Source: a bacterium UBP17_UBA6191
GTDB lineage: Bacteria; Muiribacteriota; UBA6191
Assembly (NCBI GenBank): GCA_002422125.1
Contig: DITF01000161.1
Coordinates: 1-12,165 of the forward strand
DNA: 12,165 nucleotides
Reading direction: 5' to 3'
Shown here: piece by piece, positions 1 to 7,107 of the stretch
Numbering within the stretch: position 1 is the stretch's first letter
Layout of the letters: the number at the start of each line of letters is the position of its first letter
Position numbers and translations under genes: made by a program
The notes under the pieces: generated by a model
Databases searched by the model: none
The model's input: only the letters and a program-made list of their open reading frames with translations
What the model was told of the DNA's origin: nothing

Positions 1-73
1 TAACCAGAATGTAGCATTGTCAAGACCTGCCTGGCATGTAGCATGCATACACAACAACCGCTCCTGAGCCGGC

Positions 74-593
74 GTGACAGATGGCGAATTTTTGTTTCAA
101 CTCGGCCTGCTTCGAGAAACTCCGCAAGGCCGAAAACCCACCCATGCGGCCGTTCTATTGTTCGGATCGGGTCGTGATGGAATCCAACATCATTCAAGCT
201 TGGCTATCCTTTCTGGACTGGTATCTGAAGTTTGCCACCATCCCATTCCGCCTAGACCCCATGACCATGGAACGGGACGACACCCCACCCGATTTTGTTA
301 CCTTTCGCGAATCCTTCATCATTTTACGGTTCGCACCATCATCTGGAAACCTCTTGGAACCCGGCCCGAAAGAAGTTCGCAATCCCAATATCGCCACGGC
401 TTTCCGCCGAATCGGCTTTAGTGAAAATCCTGGTTGGGGCTTAAATGATGTTATCGCTAATTGGCCCAAACTAGGGCATGCCCGTCCTGTCATCATCAAT
501 GACAAGGCTGGCCAAGTCTTCGAGGTAACATTGTGGGTGTCTGATTCTTCCTTGGTTGACACCGAACAAATAGCCGTACAAGTGGAAGACTAG
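74..593 (+). pseudogene. Remnant of an AlbA_2/HATPase_c_4 (schlafen-like) ATP-binding protein
   Basis: Two overlapping frames each carry part of one protein family. The frame from 74 reads LLRETPQGRKPTHAAVLLFG, the strand that follows the AlbA_2 domain in these proteins. About 60-150 bp later the frame changes, and the rest is family-like in the frame ending at 593: PFRLDPMTMERDDTPP, then FRESFI, then LLEPGPKEVRNPNIATAFRR and GWGLNDVI, the ATPase C-terminal region. The expected VNLLxHxDY segment (N box) after FRESFI is missing, so there is at least one frameshift and one internal deletion. The whole N-terminal AlbA_2 domain is also absent. Only a short piece of about 70 bp lies before it in the window, and it shows no recognisable coding sequence. 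The family is thought to bind nucleic acid and ATP, but this copy cannot make a working protein. An intact member of the same superfamily starts 54 bp downstream. Confidence 0.75.
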
Positions 594-647
594 ATTATTG
601 ATATTACTGTCTCCCGTCCCAAATAGGTATGGTAAGATCAGATAGCT

Positions 648-1907
648 ATGATGTACAAAAACATTTCCGACCTGATTCAACAAATAGCCTTGGGTGAAGA
701 CTCTGTTCTTGAACTCAAGGCCGTGGAGTTCAGCGGTAACAAAGTTGTCGGTCCGAACAAGGATGGCATGGCAGACGAACTGGCAGCCATGGCGAATACG
801 GCATCCGGCATCATTGTTCTGGGGGTTGATGATAAGACAAAAGAGATTCGAGGGATACCGGCAGAGAAACTTGACATAGTGGAAGGCTGGCTTCGTTCTA
901 TATGCAACGATTCGATCGATCCTCCCTTGGATTGTGTCATACGCAAACTCATTGTGCCCGATCAACAGGGTGGTGAAAAACCCATCCTGCGAGTCGATGT
1001 GCCCCGCAGTCTGTTTGTCCACAAAAGCCCCAATGGTTATTTTCGCCGCCTAGGCAGCTCCAAGCGCGAAATGAAGCCAGATGTTTTAGCGAGGCTATTC
1101 CAACAACGCAGTCAGGCGCGGCTCATTCGCTTCGATGAACAGACGGTTCCGAGTACTTCTGTCAATGATCTGAATCCCAAACTATGGAATCTATTTAGGA
1201 CGGTAATCTCGTCCAAAGCGGATCAGGAATTTCTCGAAAAGATGAAACTCATTGCCAAGGATGAAGACGGTAGCATGCGAGCCACCGTCAGCGGTATTCT
1301 GATGGCCTCGGATACTCCGGAGGCCTTTATGTCCAGTGCCTTTATTCAGGCTGTCTGTTACCGAGGCAGCGAGCGCAACGCTACCTATCAACTGGACGCC
1401 AAGGACATCACTGGCCCACTTGATGTTCAGATTCGGGATGCCTGCAAGTTTGTGGAAAGAAACATGCGAGTCTTTGCCATCAAAGCACCCAATCGGATTG
1501 AAACCCCACAGTTCTCCATGAACGCCGTCTTTGAAGCAGTGGTCAATGCCGTTGCCCATCGCGACTACTCCATTTATGGCTCCAAGATTCGCTTGCACCT
1601 CTTTTCGGATCGGCTGGAAATCTTCTCGCCCGGTGCCATCCCCAACACCATGACCATTGATAGCATTTCAGAGCGCCAATCGGCACGAAACGAATTAATC
1701 AGCTCCTTGCTGGCTCGTTGTCCTATGAATGTAAACGCCATCGGCAGTCAGCGAAACTTTATCATGGACAAACGAGGTGAAGGCGTGCCAATCATTATCA
1801 CGCAAAGCGAAAAGCTCTCCGGTAAGAAACCGGTTTACAAGCTTCTTGATGATTCTGAGCTGATGCTGACGATTTTTGCCGCCCTTCCACCTCATGGCGA
1901 GGATTGA
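648..1907 (+). CDS. AlbA_2 (schlafen-type) DNA-binding / HATPase_c_4 ATP-binding protein
   Basis: This is a 419-residue putative nucleic-acid-binding ATPase of the family often annotated 'ATP-binding protein' or 'putative DNA-binding domain-containing protein'. Residues about 15-150 form the AlbA_2 domain, with LELK near 21-24, then MANTASGIIVLGVDD at 48-62. Residues about 290-385 form a GHKL-like ATPase module. It shows EAVVNAVAHRDY (296-307) as the N box, SPGAIP (327-332) as a first glycine box and RGEGVP (376-381) as a second. There is no C-terminal winged-helix extension of the kind many relatives carry; the protein ends about 38 residues after the second glycine box. No clear Shine-Dalgarno precedes the tandem ATG ATG at 648, so the exact start is uncertain. 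Relatives occur as putative regulators and in defence-associated neighbourhoods; the target is unknown. Confidence 0.85.
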   Translation: MMYKNISDLIQQIALGEDSVLELKAVEFSGNKVVGPNKDGMADELAAMANTASGIIVLGVDDKTKEIRGIPAEKLDIVEGWLRSICNDSIDPPLDCVIRKLIVPDQQGGEKPILRVDVPRSLFVHKSPNGYFRRLGSSKREMKPDVLARLFQQRSQARLIRFDEQTVPSTSVNDLNPKLWNLFRTVISSKADQEFLEKMKLIAKDEDGSMRATVSGILMASDTPEAFMSSAFIQAVCYRGSERNATYQLDAKDITGPLDVQIRDACKFVERNMRVFAIKAPNRIETPQFSMNAVFEAVVNAVAHRDYSIYGSKIRLHLFSDRLEIFSPGAIPNTMTIDSISERQSARNELISSLLARCPMNVNAIGSQRNFIMDKRGEGVPIIITQSEKLSGKKPVYKLLDDSELMLTIFAALPPHGED

Positions 1908-1949
1908 GTTTAGGAATCAAGTTCTAACATGGACTGTTTTTTGGTCTAA

Positions 1950-1978
1950 TTGCCTCCTTTTCTGACACTTGATATATT
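1950..1978 (+). promoter_or_regulatory. Candidate sigma-70 promoter of the lipid-modification operon
   Basis: TTGCCT (1950-1955) and TATATT (1973-1978) are separated by 17 bp. The expected transcription start would fall only a few bases before the ATG at 1988, giving a near-leaderless message with at best a weak GGGA ribosome site. I found no convincing ECF-type promoter here, although homologous gene sets elsewhere are under ECF sigma control. Confidence 0.35.
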
Positions 1979-1987
1979 CGGGACAGA

Positions 1988-2407
1988 ATGGATGTCAAAT
2001 CGGTTGCCCAGATTTATAGTCAGCTCAGCAAAGAGAATCTCCACTTGTTACGCCAGGTTTATCACGACAATGTGATTTTTGAGGATCCGGCTCATCGTAT
2101 AGAAGGTTGGCAAAACCTGTCAGATTATTTTGCGAATATGTATAAAAATGTCATTCGTTGTGATTTTGCTATCCATCACCATCAGCAGGTGGGCGAATGG
2201 GGATTTTTGACTTGGACAATGTCTTTGCAACATCCGAAGCTTGCTCGTGGCAAGACTATAGAAGTGCAGGGCATCAGCCATCTGAAGTTTTTGGAGAACC
2301 AAGTGATTTACCACCGTGATTATTTCGACTTGGGGGAAATGGTCTACGAGCATGTCCCAGTGCTGGGAAAAATTGTCCGATTTATCAAAAATAGTTTAGG
2401 ACAATGA
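1988..2407 (+). CDS. SnoaL/NTF2-like family protein, first gene of the lipid operon
   Basis: This is a 139-residue single-domain protein of the NTF2-like (cone-shaped alpha+beta barrel) superfamily. The typical N-terminal pattern is visible: a helix around 5-20, then YHDNVIFEDPAHRIEGWQNL (25-44), where the DP-x-H stretch and following helix line the pocket in SnoaL-type proteins. Strands with HHHQQVGEWGFLTW, IEVQGISHLKF and VIYHRDYFD follow. Family members bind small hydrophobic ligands or act as isomerases, hydrolases or assembly helpers; no catalytic residue can be assigned. It has no signal peptide. It lies 13 bp before the flavoprotein gene, and this order (NTF2-like, FAD protein, DUF1365, CFA-like) recurs in proteobacteria, so a role in acyl-chain modification is inferred from context only. 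Confidence 0.85.
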   Translation: MDVKSVAQIYSQLSKENLHLLRQVYHDNVIFEDPAHRIEGWQNLSDYFANMYKNVIRCDFAIHHHQQVGEWGFLTWTMSLQHPKLARGKTIEVQGISHLKFLENQVIYHRDYFDLGEMVYEHVPVLGKIVRFIKNSLGQ

Positions 2408-2420
2408 AGACTGAAACCAT

Positions 2421-3674
2421 ATGAAACTAGCAATCATTGGTAGTGGTATTTCTGGTCTGACCTGTGGCTATTATCTGCATAGACACCACGATATCACCAT
2501 GTTTGAAGCCAATCGCTACATTGGCGGACACACCGCCACCATTGATGTTGAATACGATGGCAAGAACTACGCAGTAGACACCGGATTTATCGTATATAAC
2601 GACAGGACTTACCCAAACTTCATTCAAATGATGGATGAAATTGGCCTAAGAGGTGTCCCGACTCAAATGAGTTTCAGTGTACGCAATGATGCTATCGGGC
2701 TTGAGTATAATGGCCACACCATAGCCACTCTGTTTGCACAAAAACAAAACTGGCTAAATCCAAAGTTTTACCGATTTATTTTGGAGATCGTCAGGTTCAA
2801 TCGACTTGCAAAAAGGCAAGCCGAACACGCTCATCAGACGATGCAGACCTTAGGCGATTTTCTGCTTGAGCATCAATTCTCCAACTATTTTTGCGAAAAT
2901 TACATATTACCGATGGGGGCCGCGATTTGGTCCTCTTCCTTAGCTGATATGCGGGTTTTCCCGTTGAGCTTTTTTCTGCGATTTTTCCTCAATCATGGAC
3001 TGTTAGAGATTACCAACCGCCCTCAATGGTATGTATTCAAGGGTGGATCCCGAGCCTATATTGAACCTCTCACCCAAGGTTTTAAGGACAAAATTCGTCT
3101 TGATAGCCCAGTAACACAGGTCAGACGCAGTTCTTCGGGCGTAGAAATCATCGCGAAGGGACAATCACACCAATTTGATCAGGTAATTTTTGCTTGCAAC
3201 AGCATTCAGGCATTGGGCCTTCTTAAACAACCAACAGAGGCAGAATGCTCTGTGCTAGGTGCTATGCATTATCAGGCCAATGAGGTGATACTGCATACGG
3301 ACACATCCCTCCTGCCAAAGCACAAAGCTGCCTGGGCCTCTTGGAATTACTGGCTTGATGGAAACAAAAATCAGGAATCACGGTTGCCCACACTGACCTA
3401 CAACATGAATATCCTGCAGCATATAGACAGTGCCCATACATTCTGCGTTTCACTCAATAGTCGTGATCGCATCTCACAAGATAAGATTTTGCGAAAATTT
3501 ACCTACCATCATCCTGTTTTCACCACAAAATCTATCGCTTCACAAAAACGCAAGCAGGACATAAGCGGTGTCAATAATACTTGGTACTGTGGGGCTTATT
3601 GGCACAATGGCTTTCATGAAGACGGTGTGAAAAGTGCTCTGGATGTCGTGACACGACTTAAGGCACTGACATAA
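2421..3674 (+). CDS. FAD-dependent oxidoreductase (amine-oxidase-like) of the CFA/DUF1365 operon
   Basis: This 417-residue flavoprotein has a full Rossmann FAD motif at its N-terminus, GSGISG (7-12), an acidic ribose ligand E29 in MFEAN, and GGHT (35-38). VDTGFIVYNDRTYPN follows in the 50s-60s. The C-terminal FAD-closing motif is CGAYWHNGFHEDGV (390-403), as expected for the NAD(P)/FAD-dependent amine-oxidase-like proteins encoded beside DUF1365 and CFA-like genes. Length is normal. There is no signal peptide or membrane segment. It probably oxidises or reduces a methylated or unsaturated acyl chain while the methyltransferase modifies it, by analogy with paired flavoprotein/methyltransferase systems that make branched or furan fatty acids; that role is inferred. 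The stop overlaps the next start by one base (TAATG at 3672-3676), indicating translational coupling. Confidence 0.9.
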   Translation: MKLAIIGSGISGLTCGYYLHRHHDITMFEANRYIGGHTATIDVEYDGKNYAVDTGFIVYNDRTYPNFIQMMDEIGLRGVPTQMSFSVRNDAIGLEYNGHTIATLFAQKQNWLNPKFYRFILEIVRFNRLAKRQAEHAHQTMQTLGDFLLEHQFSNYFCENYILPMGAAIWSSSLADMRVFPLSFFLRFFLNHGLLEITNRPQWYVFKGGSRAYIEPLTQGFKDKIRLDSPVTQVRRSSSGVEIIAKGQSHQFDQVIFACNSIQALGLLKQPTEAECSVLGAMHYQANEVILHTDTSLLPKHKAAWASWNYWLDGNKNQESRLPTLTYNMNILQHIDSAHTFCVSLNSRDRISQDKILRKFTYHHPVFTTKSIASQKRKQDISGVNNTWYCGAYWHNGFHEDGVKSALDVVTRLKALT

Positions 3675-4417
3675 TGTCCATGGAACAGAAGAGCTCTTTG
3701 ATGGTCGGGATGGTTCGTCATCGCCGCTTTGCACCAATTGAATATGACTTCAGTGACCCCTTATTTATGCTCTGCATTGATCTGGATGAGATAGCAGAAC
3801 TAGCTGATTCTGTGTGGGGATTTGGCGAAAAATGGTGGCATTGGGCCCGCTTTAAGCGATCGGATTACCTGGGTGAAGGTAACTTAAAACAGTGTGTGCA
3901 GGATTTGGTTTATGAGCTTTCCGGGGAAAGCTTCTCAGGAAAAGTGCTGGCCGTCTGTCACCTTCGTTACCTAGGAGTCTATTTCAGCCCTGTCAATTTC
4001 TACTATCTTTATGATGAACAAGGTGAATGGCGCTATTTATTGGCTGAAGTTAGCAATACACCATGGAATCAACGACACTACTATGCAGTTAAGGCGCAAC
4101 CTGGGGAGAATCAAGAAAACTGGCGACACGACAAGGCATTTCATGTTTCGCCATTTAACCCCATGGATCAGCAGTATCATTGGATGTTAAAACCGCTCGG
4201 TTCTTTCTTGAGCATTCATCTTGAATGCCATAAAGCGGGTAAAAAAGAGTTTGATGCAACCCTCTTGATGAAAGCACAACCAATGAACTCGAAAAATTTA
4301 CTGCGGTTATTGATCAGAACTCCAATGATGGCAGTAAAAGTAACCATAAGCATTTATTGGCACGCATTAAAATTGTGGCTTAAGGGAGTCCCTTTTTACT
4401 CCAATCCACATTCGTAA
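3674..4417 (+). CDS. DUF1365 family protein
   Basis: This 247-residue DUF1365 protein is of usual length. It opens with the family signature: LMVGMVRHRRFAPIEYDFSD, then LFMLCIDLDEI. It continues with VCHLRYLGVYFSPVNFYYLYD (near 93-113), EVSNTPWNQRHYY and KAFHVSPFNPMDQQYHW (about 150-175). These conserved blocks of His, Asn and aromatic residues look like a small enzymatic or lipid-binding fold, but no reaction is established. The C-terminal 40 residues are basic and partly hydrophobic. It is coupled to the flavoprotein by a one-base overlap and is followed 20 bp later by the CFA-like gene, so it very likely serves the same lipid-modification pathway. Confidence 0.9.
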   Translation: MSMEQKSSLMVGMVRHRRFAPIEYDFSDPLFMLCIDLDEIAELADSVWGFGEKWWHWARFKRSDYLGEGNLKQCVQDLVYELSGESFSGKVLAVCHLRYLGVYFSPVNFYYLYDEQGEWRYLLAEVSNTPWNQRHYYAVKAQPGENQENWRHDKAFHVSPFNPMDQQYHWMLKPLGSFLSIHLECHKAGKKEFDATLLMKAQPMNSKNLLRLLIRTPMMAVKVTISIYWHALKLWLKGVPFYSNPHS

Positions 4418-4437
4418 ACTCAAAAGGAGAATGCCCA

Positions 4438-5685
4438 ATGCCCAACCCACCAACCCTTGCCTTGACCAAGCAACCAACAGGTTTGCAAAAGGGTGCCAGA
4501 AGCCTGTTTTTTCGCTGTATTCAGCGTCTCCAGGTTGGCACATTAACAATCATTGAAACTTTTTTAGATCAAGGGCTGCCAAATAAGGAGCATTTTGCCG
4601 CACCAGATAGGCATGAACCATATGCGACGATAGAAATTCACCACCCTCAATTTTACGCTCGTTTGTTAAAAGGTGGCAGTATTGCCGCGGGTGAAGCCTA
4701 CATGGACGGTTGGTGGAGTAGCCCTAATCTAACTGTTTTGATGGAGCTGATGGCTCGAAACCTTTCCGTATCAGATGGCATCGAAGCCAACAGCAGTCTT
4801 ATGACCCGGCTATTTTATAAGGTGAGCCATTGGCTGAATCACAACTCCATTGCTAAAGCCCAAAAAAATATCCATGCTCACTATGACTTAGGCAATGAAC
4901 TCTATTACACATTTTTAGATAGCAATATGCTCTATTCCTGCGCTCTGTTTTTAAATAAAGATGATAGCCTGGAACAGGCACAACTCAATAAAATGGACCG
5001 TTTGTGCCAGCAGTTACAGTTGAAGCCCAGCGATCATGTGATTGAAATTGGTACCGGATGGGGTGCGATGGCGATTTACATGGCAAAAACTTACGGATGT
5101 CATGTGACCACCACCACCATTTCTGAAGAGCAACATCACCACACAGCTCAGCAAATAGCCAAACATGGCTTGCAAAATCGCGTTACATTGCTCAAAGTAG
5201 ATTATCGATTACTGGAAGGACAATACGACAAATTGGTGTCAATAGAAATGATCGAGGCCGTAGGTAAAGACTATCTCCCTTCATACATAAAAAAGTGTCA
5301 GTCCCTTTTAAAACCCAATGGCTTAATGGCAATTCAAGCGATCACCATCGCTGACCAACGCTACGATTATTACAGTAATAATGTGGACTTTATTCAGAAG
5401 TATATTTTCCCCGGCGGTTTTTTGCCCTCGATCACGGCCCTAACGGTGGCGGCCACAAAGTACAGTGATTTAGTGGTGAGGAATCTGTTTGATCTTGGTA
5501 CCGACTATGCAAAAACCCTTGCTCATTGGCGTCACCGTTTTGAGGCCGCACAACACCAGGTCTTAGAGCTAGGGTATGACGAAAAATTTATTCGAATGTG
5601 GCGCTACTATTTTTGCTATTGCGAAGGTGGGTTTTTAGCTAAAACTATTAGCACCGTTCAAATGACCTTACAAAGGCCAATGTGA
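4438..5685 (+). CDS. Cyclopropane-fatty-acid-synthase-like SAM methyltransferase
   Basis: This 415-residue protein resembles cyclopropane-fatty-acyl-phospholipid synthase throughout. The N-terminal lipid-binding part carries GEAYMDGWW (85-93). The methyltransferase core has HYDLGNELYY (148-157), YSCALF (166-171), the SAM motif EIGTGWG (203-209), MIEAVG (271-276) and KYIFPGGFLPS (321-331). It should act on double bonds of membrane phospholipid acyl chains using SAM. Of the E. coli Cfa bicarbonate-site residues, the Cys (C168) and Glu (E273) are kept. The active-site His of HTIG is replaced by Gln (Q300 in MAIQAIT), and the His after Glu is Ala. This fits CFA-like methyltransferases found beside FAD proteins rather than classical Cfa, so the product may be a methyl- or methylene-branched chain. 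An ATG at 4431 is out of frame; AAGGAG ends 9 bp before the chosen ATG. Confidence 0.9.
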   Translation: MPNPPTLALTKQPTGLQKGARSLFFRCIQRLQVGTLTIIETFLDQGLPNKEHFAAPDRHEPYATIEIHHPQFYARLLKGGSIAAGEAYMDGWWSSPNLTVLMELMARNLSVSDGIEANSSLMTRLFYKVSHWLNHNSIAKAQKNIHAHYDLGNELYYTFLDSNMLYSCALFLNKDDSLEQAQLNKMDRLCQQLQLKPSDHVIEIGTGWGAMAIYMAKTYGCHVTTTTISEEQHHHTAQQIAKHGLQNRVTLLKVDYRLLEGQYDKLVSIEMIEAVGKDYLPSYIKKCQSLLKPNGLMAIQAITIADQRYDYYSNNVDFIQKYIFPGGFLPSITALTVAATKYSDLVVRNLFDLGTDYAKTLAHWRHRFEAAQHQVLELGYDEKFIRMWRYYFCYCEGGFLAKTISTVQMTLQRPM

Positions 5686-5703
5686 CATAAGCACACAACA
5701 TTT

Positions 5704-6132
5704 TTAGGGAAAATTCAAAGCTCCCGTCTGGAAATAAAATTTCCATTCCCCTGTGGACAGCTTGGTGTAAATTTTGCAGACCCTGCCCTTCCAATGTGAA
5801 GTTTCATGAGTGGTTTTATGCCGCCAGAGGGTGTCAATATCGACCACGGCCAAAGCTCCATCCTGCTCCCGAGAGACTTTTATCTTTACTGTATTACGGC
5901 GGTTGTGGATTAAATCATGGGTATCAAAAAGCTCCTGCCATATCTTGCGCCACCGGTCTCTATCAAATCTTCCCATACCAAAAACCCAATCAATCGGATC
6001 GTGGGAATCGGCAGTTGGTGGCCATGGCCAAACCATATCATCATGAATCATGGATAAAAATAGATCGGGGTTTTTTGTATCCCAGCCACTGGTTTCCAGA
6101 CCAACCATTTCCTGAATTATATTTTCAATCAT
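5704..6132 (-). CDS. NTF2-like / SnoaL-like (DUF4440-type) protein
   Basis: This 142-residue protein has an NTF2-like pattern: an N-terminal helix (IENIIQEMVGLETSGWDTKN), HDDMVWPWPP (30-39), a tryptophan-rich middle (GMGRFDRDRWRKIWQELFDTHD), then strands ending in STGEWKFYFQTGAL. It is unrelated in detail to the NTF2-like gene that opens the plus-strand operon. Ligand and activity are unknown. The ATG is preceded by GGAGGG with a 4-bp gap. Immediately upstream, in the same frame and separated only by a TGA, is a 22-codon hydrophobic ORF. The gene is convergent with the CFA-like gene, only 18 bp away, and no hairpin terminator is visible between them. Confidence 0.8.
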   Translation of the reverse strand: MIENIIQEMVGLETSGWDTKNPDLFLSMIHDDMVWPWPPTADSHDPIDWVFGMGRFDRDRWRKIWQELFDTHDLIHNRRNTVKIKVSREQDGALAVVDIDTLWRHKTTHETSHWKGRVCKIYTKLSTGEWKFYFQTGALNFP

Positions 6133-6201
6133 TCATCCCTCCAAGGATACAGACACCAGAAGTAGTAGAAACAAACCTACACTATTGTTCCAATTTTTCA
6201 T
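6133..6201 (-). CDS. 22-codon hydrophobic mini-ORF, in frame with the NTF2-like gene
   Basis: After the stop of the DUF5519 gene (6205-6207), GCC and then ATG open a 22-residue reading frame, MKNWNNSVGLFLLLLVSVSL plus two residues. It ends in TGA at 6133-6135, and the very next codon in the same frame is the ATG of the NTF2-like protein. It has a polar N-terminus, one Lys and a run of about ten hydrophobic residues, like a signal-peptide core or a tiny membrane peptide. AGGG lies about 8 bp upstream. It could be a translated leader, a small membrane protein, or the former signal peptide of the NTF2-like protein cut off by a nonsense mutation. It could also be chance. Confidence 0.35.
   Translation of the reverse strand: MKNWNNSVGLFLLLLVSVSLEG
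6137..6142 (-). promoter_or_regulatory. Ribosome binding site of the NTF2-like gene
   Basis: GGAGGG lies 4 bp before the ATG at 6132. It overlaps the end of the upstream mini-ORF and supports initiation after the in-frame TGA rather than a longer protein. Confidence 0.6.
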
Positions 6202-6204
6202 GGC

Positions 6205-6567
6205 TCATTCCCTATTGTCTTCCTCAGACATTGCGCTGACGAGTAAAAGAACCAGTTGCAAAACCTTTTGAGCATCTTCGCTACTTGCCAGACTCAACAT
6301 AATCCAGTGAGATGATGCAGCTCTTCCAGGATGATACGGGGAATCTTTCGGCTGTTTTAATCCCTGACTTTTAATCAGGCTCTTGCCTAGCCGCAAATCC
6401 AGATCTTTTTCTCCGTGAAAATGGCCGATTTCACGACCCAAATAATGAAGAGTCACAAACCCATCCTGACGATGTTGGTCCTCATGAACCAAAAATCCCG
6501 GAATCTTTTGTAGTTCTTCCATTAACTGAATTTTAGTACTTTTTGCTTGGTTATCCATGAATGCCAT
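6205..6567 (-). CDS. DUF5519 ('luciferase family') protein
   Basis: This protein of about 120 residues matches the DUF5519 / 'luciferase domain' pattern. A small N-terminal helix is followed by PGFLVHEDQHRQDGFVTLHY, then GREIGHFHGEKDLDLRLGK (44-62), then HPGRAASSHWIMLSLASSED (79-98). The order G-R-E-x-x-H-x-H-x-x-x-x-x-D-x-R-L followed by an HP and SHW block is the family signature. Despite the domain name there is no evidence of light production, and the function is unknown. Two starts are possible, at 6567 and 6558, neither with a clear Shine-Dalgarno. It lies 17 bp downstream of the Fic remnant and 3 bp upstream of the mini-ORF, so the three are probably co-transcribed. Confidence 0.75.
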   Translation of the reverse strand: MAFMDNQAKSTKIQLMEELQKIPGFLVHEDQHRQDGFVTLHYLGREIGHFHGEKDLDLRLGKSLIKSQGLKQPKDSPYHPGRAASSHWIMLSLASSEDAQKVLQLVLLLVSAMSEEDNRE

Positions 6568-6584
6568 CGTATCAAATAAATGAA

Positions 6585-7038
6585 CTAAAATTGAAGTTCC
6601 GATACTTTGGGCAGCCTATAGCTCGTGCTACGACCGCCGCCATGGTTCTGAATAAAAATTTTTCTCTCTTTCAAATCCTGAATGTCTCTAAGAGCTGTAT
6701 CGTTGGAGCATTTTGTGAATCTAGCATATTCTGAGGTATTCACATACCCCTTATGATTGTCTTCCAGCATGTGACCGATAACCAGTCTTTGGCGCAAATT
6801 AACTGGCTTTTGATGAACGAACTTCCTCAGGACTGAGGAATTCGCCCTCAATAGCCGACGATTTTACGACATCTTTGGTCAGTATACTTAGGCTGGCTTC
6901 CTGTTTAAGCTCGAAACCAAGTCGTTGCATCCGCCCCAGCAGGACACCTTGACAAAAACGAACATCAGCCAGTTTTGAGCCTAGAACCTCCGAGTCCCAG
7001 ATAAAATTTGTCCAATGTTGGTGTTCATGAATCCACAT
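6585..7038 (-). pseudogene. Fic family protein remnant with the catalytic core deleted
   Basis: Two frames carry the ends of one Fic (AMPylation) protein. From 7038 the N-terminus reads MWIHEHQHWTNFIWDSE, then LLGRMQRLGF and KSSAIEGEFLSPEEVRSS, which is the DUF4172-type N-terminal domain with its inhibitory-helix-like S-x-IEGE segment. The frame then ends at TAA 6799-6801. In the overlapping frame the C-terminus reads PVNLRQRLVIGHMLEDN, then CSNDTALRDIQDL and GGGRSTSYRLPKV, the winged-helix end of the same family. The whole Fic domain with HxFxxGNGR, more than 200 residues in intact members, is missing at a junction near 6808-6822, and the frame is shifted. No AMP-transferase activity is possible. 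The start at 7038 is chosen because homology begins there. Confidence 0.85.
6823..6840. repeat. Perfect inverted repeat beside the Fic deletion junction
   Basis: TTCCTCAG (6823-6830) and CTGAGGAA (6833-6840) are perfect complements separated by 2 bp. The repeat codes for the conserved FLSPEE part of the Fic N-terminus, so it is coding-derived. It lies immediately next to the point where the core is lost. Confidence 0.6.
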
Positions 7039-7063
7039 ATTAATTACCGCATTTTTTAAGGTG

Positions 7064-7092
7064 ATTATAGTAATCATTCACCGCAAGAACAA
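7064..7092 (-). promoter_or_regulatory. Candidate sigma-70 promoter upstream of the Fic remnant
   Basis: On the minus strand TTGTTC (7092-7087) and a consensus TATAAT (7069-7064) are separated by 17 bp. Transcription would start about 20 bp before the Fic start at 7038, so the promoter may still drive the remnant and the downstream DUF5519 and NTF2-like genes. Confidence 0.5.
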
Positions 7093-7107
7093 GGGTATTG
7101 GTTGCAT

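Noticed and set aside
9..44. Direct repeats ATGTAGCAT at 9-17 and 36-44
   Set aside because: Only two 9-bp copies next to the window edge; not enough to claim a mobile-element end or attachment site.
471..1022. Minus-strand open frame of 183 codons
   Set aside because: It runs antisense through the remnant and the start of the intact AlbA_2 gene; composition is that of a shadow frame.
1908..1949. Possible sigma-E (ECF) promoter from GGAATC and GGTCTAA
   Set aside because: The two elements are about 26 bp apart, too far for an ECF promoter.
4385..4402. GGAGT/ACTCC hairpin near the end of the DUF1365 gene
   Set aside because: The stem is only 5 bp, lies within coding sequence and inside an operon; not a credible terminator.
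5796..6239. Plus-strand open frame of about 147 codons
   Set aside because: It lies opposite the NTF2-like gene and mini-ORF, with no family features or ribosome site.
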